From: Verrucomicrobiota bacterium
GTDB lineage: Bacteria; Verrucomicrobiota; Verrucomicrobiia; Opitutales; Opitutaceae
Length of the DNA stretch: 61,339 bases
NCBI GenBank assembly: GCA_028293545.1
Contig: JAQGOP010000019.1
Span: forward strand, 1-61,339
Direction: 5' to 3'
The notes beneath the pieces were generated by a model that saw nothing but the letters and a program-made list of their open reading frames with translations, had not been told where the DNA came from and did no database searches. Each line of letters begins with the position of its first letter. The stretch's first letter is position 1. Below, one piece after another: positions 58,772 through 61,339 of the stretch. The translations under genes and the position numbers were made by a program.

Positions 58772-60193
58772 GTGCTGTTTAACTCACTCACGTTCGTCGT
58801 ATTCTTCGTGATCGTCGTCGGAGCGTACTGGTCGCTGAAAAGCTGGCCGGCGCGGAAGAACCTGCTGCTGGTCGCGAGCTATATCTTCTACGGCGCGTGG
58901 AATCCGCCGTTCGCGCTCCTGCTGTTCGCGACCACTGCGCTCGATTTTTACCTCGGCGCCCGCATCGCCGCCGCGCAGAAGCCCGGGACGCGGAAAGCGT
59001 GGATGATCACCAGCGTGACGGTGAACCTCAGCACGCTCGGATTCTTCAAATACGGAAATTTCCTGCTGGAGAATTTCCAATGGCTGCTGGCCCGCGCCGG
59101 GGTCGTCTACCAGCCGCCGCATCTCGACCTGTTTCTCCCGATCGGGATCTCGTTCTATACGTTCCACTCGCTTTCGTACACTCTGGACGTCTACCGCGGC
59201 GTGTGCGCGCCGACAAAGTCCCTGCGCGACTTCACGCTGGCCGTATCTTTTTTCCCGCAGCTCGTGGCCGGCCCGATCGTGCGCGCGGCGGATTTCCTGC
59301 CGCAGCTGGTGTCGCCGCCGACGCTGCGCCGCGAGCAATTCGGCTGGGGCCTGATGCTGATGACGCTCGGCCTGTTCCAGAAGACGGTGCTGGCGGACAC
59401 GCTGCTCGCGAGTTCCGCCGACTCGGTCTTCAGCTACGGCGGACCGCTCGCGGCGCTCGATGCATGGACCGGCGTGCTGGCGTTCTCGGGCCAGATCTTC
59501 TTCGACTTTGCCGGCTATTCCACGTGTGCCATCGGCGCCGCGCTCTGCCTGGGCTTCCATCTCAAGGACAATTTCCGTTTCCCGTACGCCGCGGTGGGCT
59601 TCTCCGATTTCTGGCGGCGCTGGCATATCTCGCTGTCCACCTTCCTCCGCGATTTTCTTTACATTCCCCTCGGGGGAAATCGGTCCGGCCCGGCGCGGGC
59701 GGCGATCAACCTGATGATCGTGATGCTGATCGGCGGGCTCTGGCACGGGGCGGCCTGGACGTTTGTCGTGTGGGGCCTGATCCACGGGACCTTCCTGGTC
59801 ATCGAACGCATCCTGCGCGCGGCCACGGGCGAAGCGCCTTGGACGCAGGCGCTGGCGCTCAAGCTCCTGCTGGGACTCGGCACGTTTGTCATCGTGTGTT
59901 TCGCGTGGGTGTTTTTTCGCGCGGCGGATTTCACGACCGCGGGCCGCCTGGTGCACGCGATGGTCGGCGGTTTGCCCAACGGCGCCGCGCTGCTGAGCAC
60001 GCGGGAAATTCTCCAGGTCGGCGTGGTCACGGCCGCGCTGCTCTTCGCCCACTGGCGCCTCCGGGACATCAGCGTGGAAACCGCTGTGTCGCGCCAGCCG
60101 CGCTGGCTGGTCGGCGCCGCGTGGACCCTCATGCTTTGCGCCATCGTTCTCACCCAAGGAAGCGGCAATGCCTTCATCTATTTCCAGTTTTGA
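58772..60193 (+). CDS. MBOAT-family O-acyltransferase (AlgI-like)
   Basis: A 473-residue membrane protein with about ten helices. MBOAT/AlgI signs: LFNSLTFVVFFVIVVGAYWS at the N-terminus, PIGISFYTFHSLSYTLDVYR near 128, FFPQLVAGPIVRA near 165, FRFPYAAVGFSDFWRRWHIS near 270 and GGLWHGAAWTFVVWGLIHG near 318 with the catalytic His. These proteins move acetyl groups across the membrane to an extracellular polysaccharide. The next gene overlaps by 26 bp and encodes the likely SGNH-type partner. Confidence 0.94.
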   Translation: MLFNSLTFVVFFVIVVGAYWSLKSWPARKNLLLVASYIFYGAWNPPFALLLFATTALDFYLGARIAAAQKPGTRKAWMITSVTVNLSTLGFFKYGNFLLENFQWLLARAGVVYQPPHLDLFLPIGISFYTFHSLSYTLDVYRGVCAPTKSLRDFTLAVSFFPQLVAGPIVRAADFLPQLVSPPTLRREQFGWGLMLMTLGLFQKTVLADTLLASSADSVFSYGGPLAALDAWTGVLAFSGQIFFDFAGYSTCAIGAALCLGFHLKDNFRFPYAAVGFSDFWRRWHISLSTFLRDFLYIPLGGNRSGPARAAINLMIVMLIGGLWHGAAWTFVVWGLIHGTFLVIERILRAATGEAPWTQALALKLLLGLGTFVIVCFAWVFFRAADFTTAGRLVHAMVGGLPNGAALLSTREILQVGVVTAALLFAHWRLRDISVETAVSRQPRWLVGAAWTLMLCAIVLTQGSGNAFIYFQF

Positions 60194-61238
60194 ACGCACC
60201 GTCCCGGACCTGCCGTGGACCCGCCTCGCGCTGGTCGCGGCGGCGTTGACCCTGGTCGGGGCCGTCGCCTGGGAAATCCGGGTGCGGAGCTGGGGCTATG
60301 CGCCGACGCTCAACGACACCTCCGACCTGTGGGCGCAGCAGCGCGAATCGGTCGAGCCGGATTCGCTGGTGATCGTGGGAGACTCGCGGCCGCATTTCGA
60401 CATGGACCTCGACGAGCTGGAAAAAGGCCTGGGGAAGCGTCCCATCCAGCTCGCGCTCGACGGCAGCTGCGCCTTCCCGATCCTCGACGACCTCGCGAGG
60501 GACGAGCGTTTCCACGGCATCGTGATCTGCAGCGTCGTGCCGGGGATGTTTTTCGCGCCGGGCGGCCCCTTGCTCGAGAATTCGCGGAAGGCGTTGAAGC
60601 GCTACCACACATGGACGCCGGCGCAGCGCGCGAGCCACTACCTGGGAATGTGGGCGGAGGAGCACATCGCTTTCCTGAAACAGGACGACCTGACCCTTGG
60701 ATCGCTCCTTGAGGTCCTGCCGATCCCGAACCGGCCGAACGCGCAGGTGGGCCCGCGGCTCCCGCCGTATTTCTGCGCGCTCGATCGCGAGCGCCGCGCG
60801 CGCATGGTCGACGGCTGCGCGCAGCCGGGCCCGTTGCAGGACCGCGTGAAAAATGGCTGGCTGCCGCTCTTCACGCCGCCGCCGCCGCCGAGCTACCTGC
60901 CGCGCGAGGCCTTCATGAAAGGCATGGGCCAGGCCGTTGAGGCGCGCTTCCGCGACACCACCGTCGCAGTGGAAAAAATCCGCGCGCGCGGCGGCAAGGT
61001 GGTGTTCGTGCGTTTTCCGAATTCGGGCGAATTGAGGAAACACGAGGATCGCATGACGCCCCGCGTGGGACCGTGGGCCCGCCTGATCAAGGAAAGCGGC
61101 GCGCCCGGGATTTATTTTGAGGATTACCCCGAGCTTGCGGCGTTTGAGTGTCCCGAGTGGTCGCATTTGTCCTACCCCGACTCGGTGGAATTCACCAAGC
61201 GCCTCGTGCCGCACCTGAAGACCGCGCTGGCCAAGTAG
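60168..61238 (+). CDS. SGNH/AlgJ-like membrane-anchored protein, partner of MBOAT
   Basis: A 356-residue protein with one N-terminal membrane helix (LALVAAALTLVGAVAWEIRV, about 20-39) and a periplasmic SGNH-like domain: LVIVGDSRPHFDMDLDELEK near 67 (GDSR in place of GDS-L), VFVRFPNSGELR near 280 and a C-terminal CPEWSHLSYPDSVEF giving the catalytic-type His. It probably finishes the acetyl transfer begun by the MBOAT protein. The overlapping start supports coupled translation. Its final Lys and TAG stop lie in a palindromic repeat. Confidence 0.82.
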   Translation: MPSSISSFERTVPDLPWTRLALVAAALTLVGAVAWEIRVRSWGYAPTLNDTSDLWAQQRESVEPDSLVIVGDSRPHFDMDLDELEKGLGKRPIQLALDGSCAFPILDDLARDERFHGIVICSVVPGMFFAPGGPLLENSRKALKRYHTWTPAQRASHYLGMWAEEHIAFLKQDDLTLGSLLEVLPIPNRPNAQVGPRLPPYFCALDRERRARMVDGCAQPGPLQDRVKNGWLPLFTPPPPPSYLPREAFMKGMGQAVEARFRDTTVAVEKIRARGGKVVFVRFPNSGELRKHEDRMTPRVGPWARLIKESGAPGIYFEDYPELAAFECPEWSHLSYPDSVEFTKRLVPHLKTALAK

Positions 61239-61339
61239 CGCAGGCGGCCCGCCTGCTTCTGCCCGAAGTAGCGAGTAGTGAGTAGCGGGTAGCGAGTAGA
61301 CCGGACCGGACGGGGAGTCGTGCAACGTTACCGTAGGTG
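61233..61339. repeat. Composite family-1 repeat, cut by the window end
   Basis: The palindrome at 61233-61256, GTAGCGA/GTAGTGA/GTAGCGG units (61268-61299) and the middle with GGGGAGTCGTGCAACGTTACC copy the left half of the element at 57610. The other half should follow beyond the window. Confidence 0.85.

Noticed and set aside
58784..60199. A 471-codon open frame on the minus strand
   Set aside because: It is the antisense of the MBOAT gene, which has clear motifs and helices; the antisense product is charged and repetitive.
1..61339. tRNA, rRNA, prophage or IS transposase genes
   Set aside because: I looked for tRNA-like cloverleaf ends, rRNA words and transposase motifs on both strands by eye and found none convincing.

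Overview
The window is GC-rich (about 65% by eye), gene-dense DNA with no phage, plasmid or rRNA/tRNA genes visible. The gene content points to a Gram-negative verrucomicrobial bacterium, most likely of the Opitutaceae type. This is an inference from TonB receptors with the LTPFEVS-type plug start, an ADOP-type ABC permease, a DUF3570/DUF4266/ApbE locus, Ig-repeat surface protein, frequent absence of Shine-Dalgarno sequences and many GTG/TTG starts.

Layout. 1-1417: truncated Ig-repeat surface protein. 1650-8951: one leftward eight-gene operon with overlapping genes (DUF3570 barrel, ApbE, TlpA thioredoxin, DUF4266 lipoprotein, response regulator, cupredoxin, histidine kinase, outer-membrane barrel), which looks like an envelope redox/copper system carrying its own regulator. 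9062-14183: type II secretion genes G-H-I-J-K-L-M, in order, also leftward. 14408-16606: two secreted unknowns and a LuxR-type regulator. 17262-21523: MacAB-like exporter. 21819-25686: small response regulator, phosphoesterase plus lipid kinase, VOC protein plus small lipoprotein. 25867-31823: ADOP permease, SDR, tiny basic protein, TonB receptor. 31842-38585: carbohydrate/hydroxy-acid catabolism on both strands (SGNH hydrolase, RraA-like, PhyH, isomerase, 2-hydroxyacid dehydrogenase, mutarotase-like protein, SDR). 38711-42008: membrane spermidine-synthase-like protein and M28 peptidase. 42262-51106: a nine-gene leftward locus built round a TonB receptor and seven copies of a small secreted domain. 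51443-56346: heme-type membrane protein, DUF72, then nagB-nagA-MFS. 56597-61238: LacI regulator, HpcH/HpaI aldolase, MBOAT plus SGNH pair.

The most unusual content is the 42-51 kb locus. Four proteins of one subtype and three domains of a second subtype, one of them fused to a beta-propeller, share a Cache/PDC-like pattern and surround a TonB receptor and a secreted phosphoesterase. The whole unit can be read from one promoter (TTGACA, 17 bp, TGTAAA) whose -10 box lies inside a LacI-type operator.

A second layer is a family of palindromic repeats with the core GCAGGCGGGCCGCCTGC, often as facing pairs. Several of them supply the TAG stop codon of the neighbouring gene. A shared palindrome CTAGA-N3-TCTAG precedes both ABC-exporter units and occurs nowhere else that I could find in the window.
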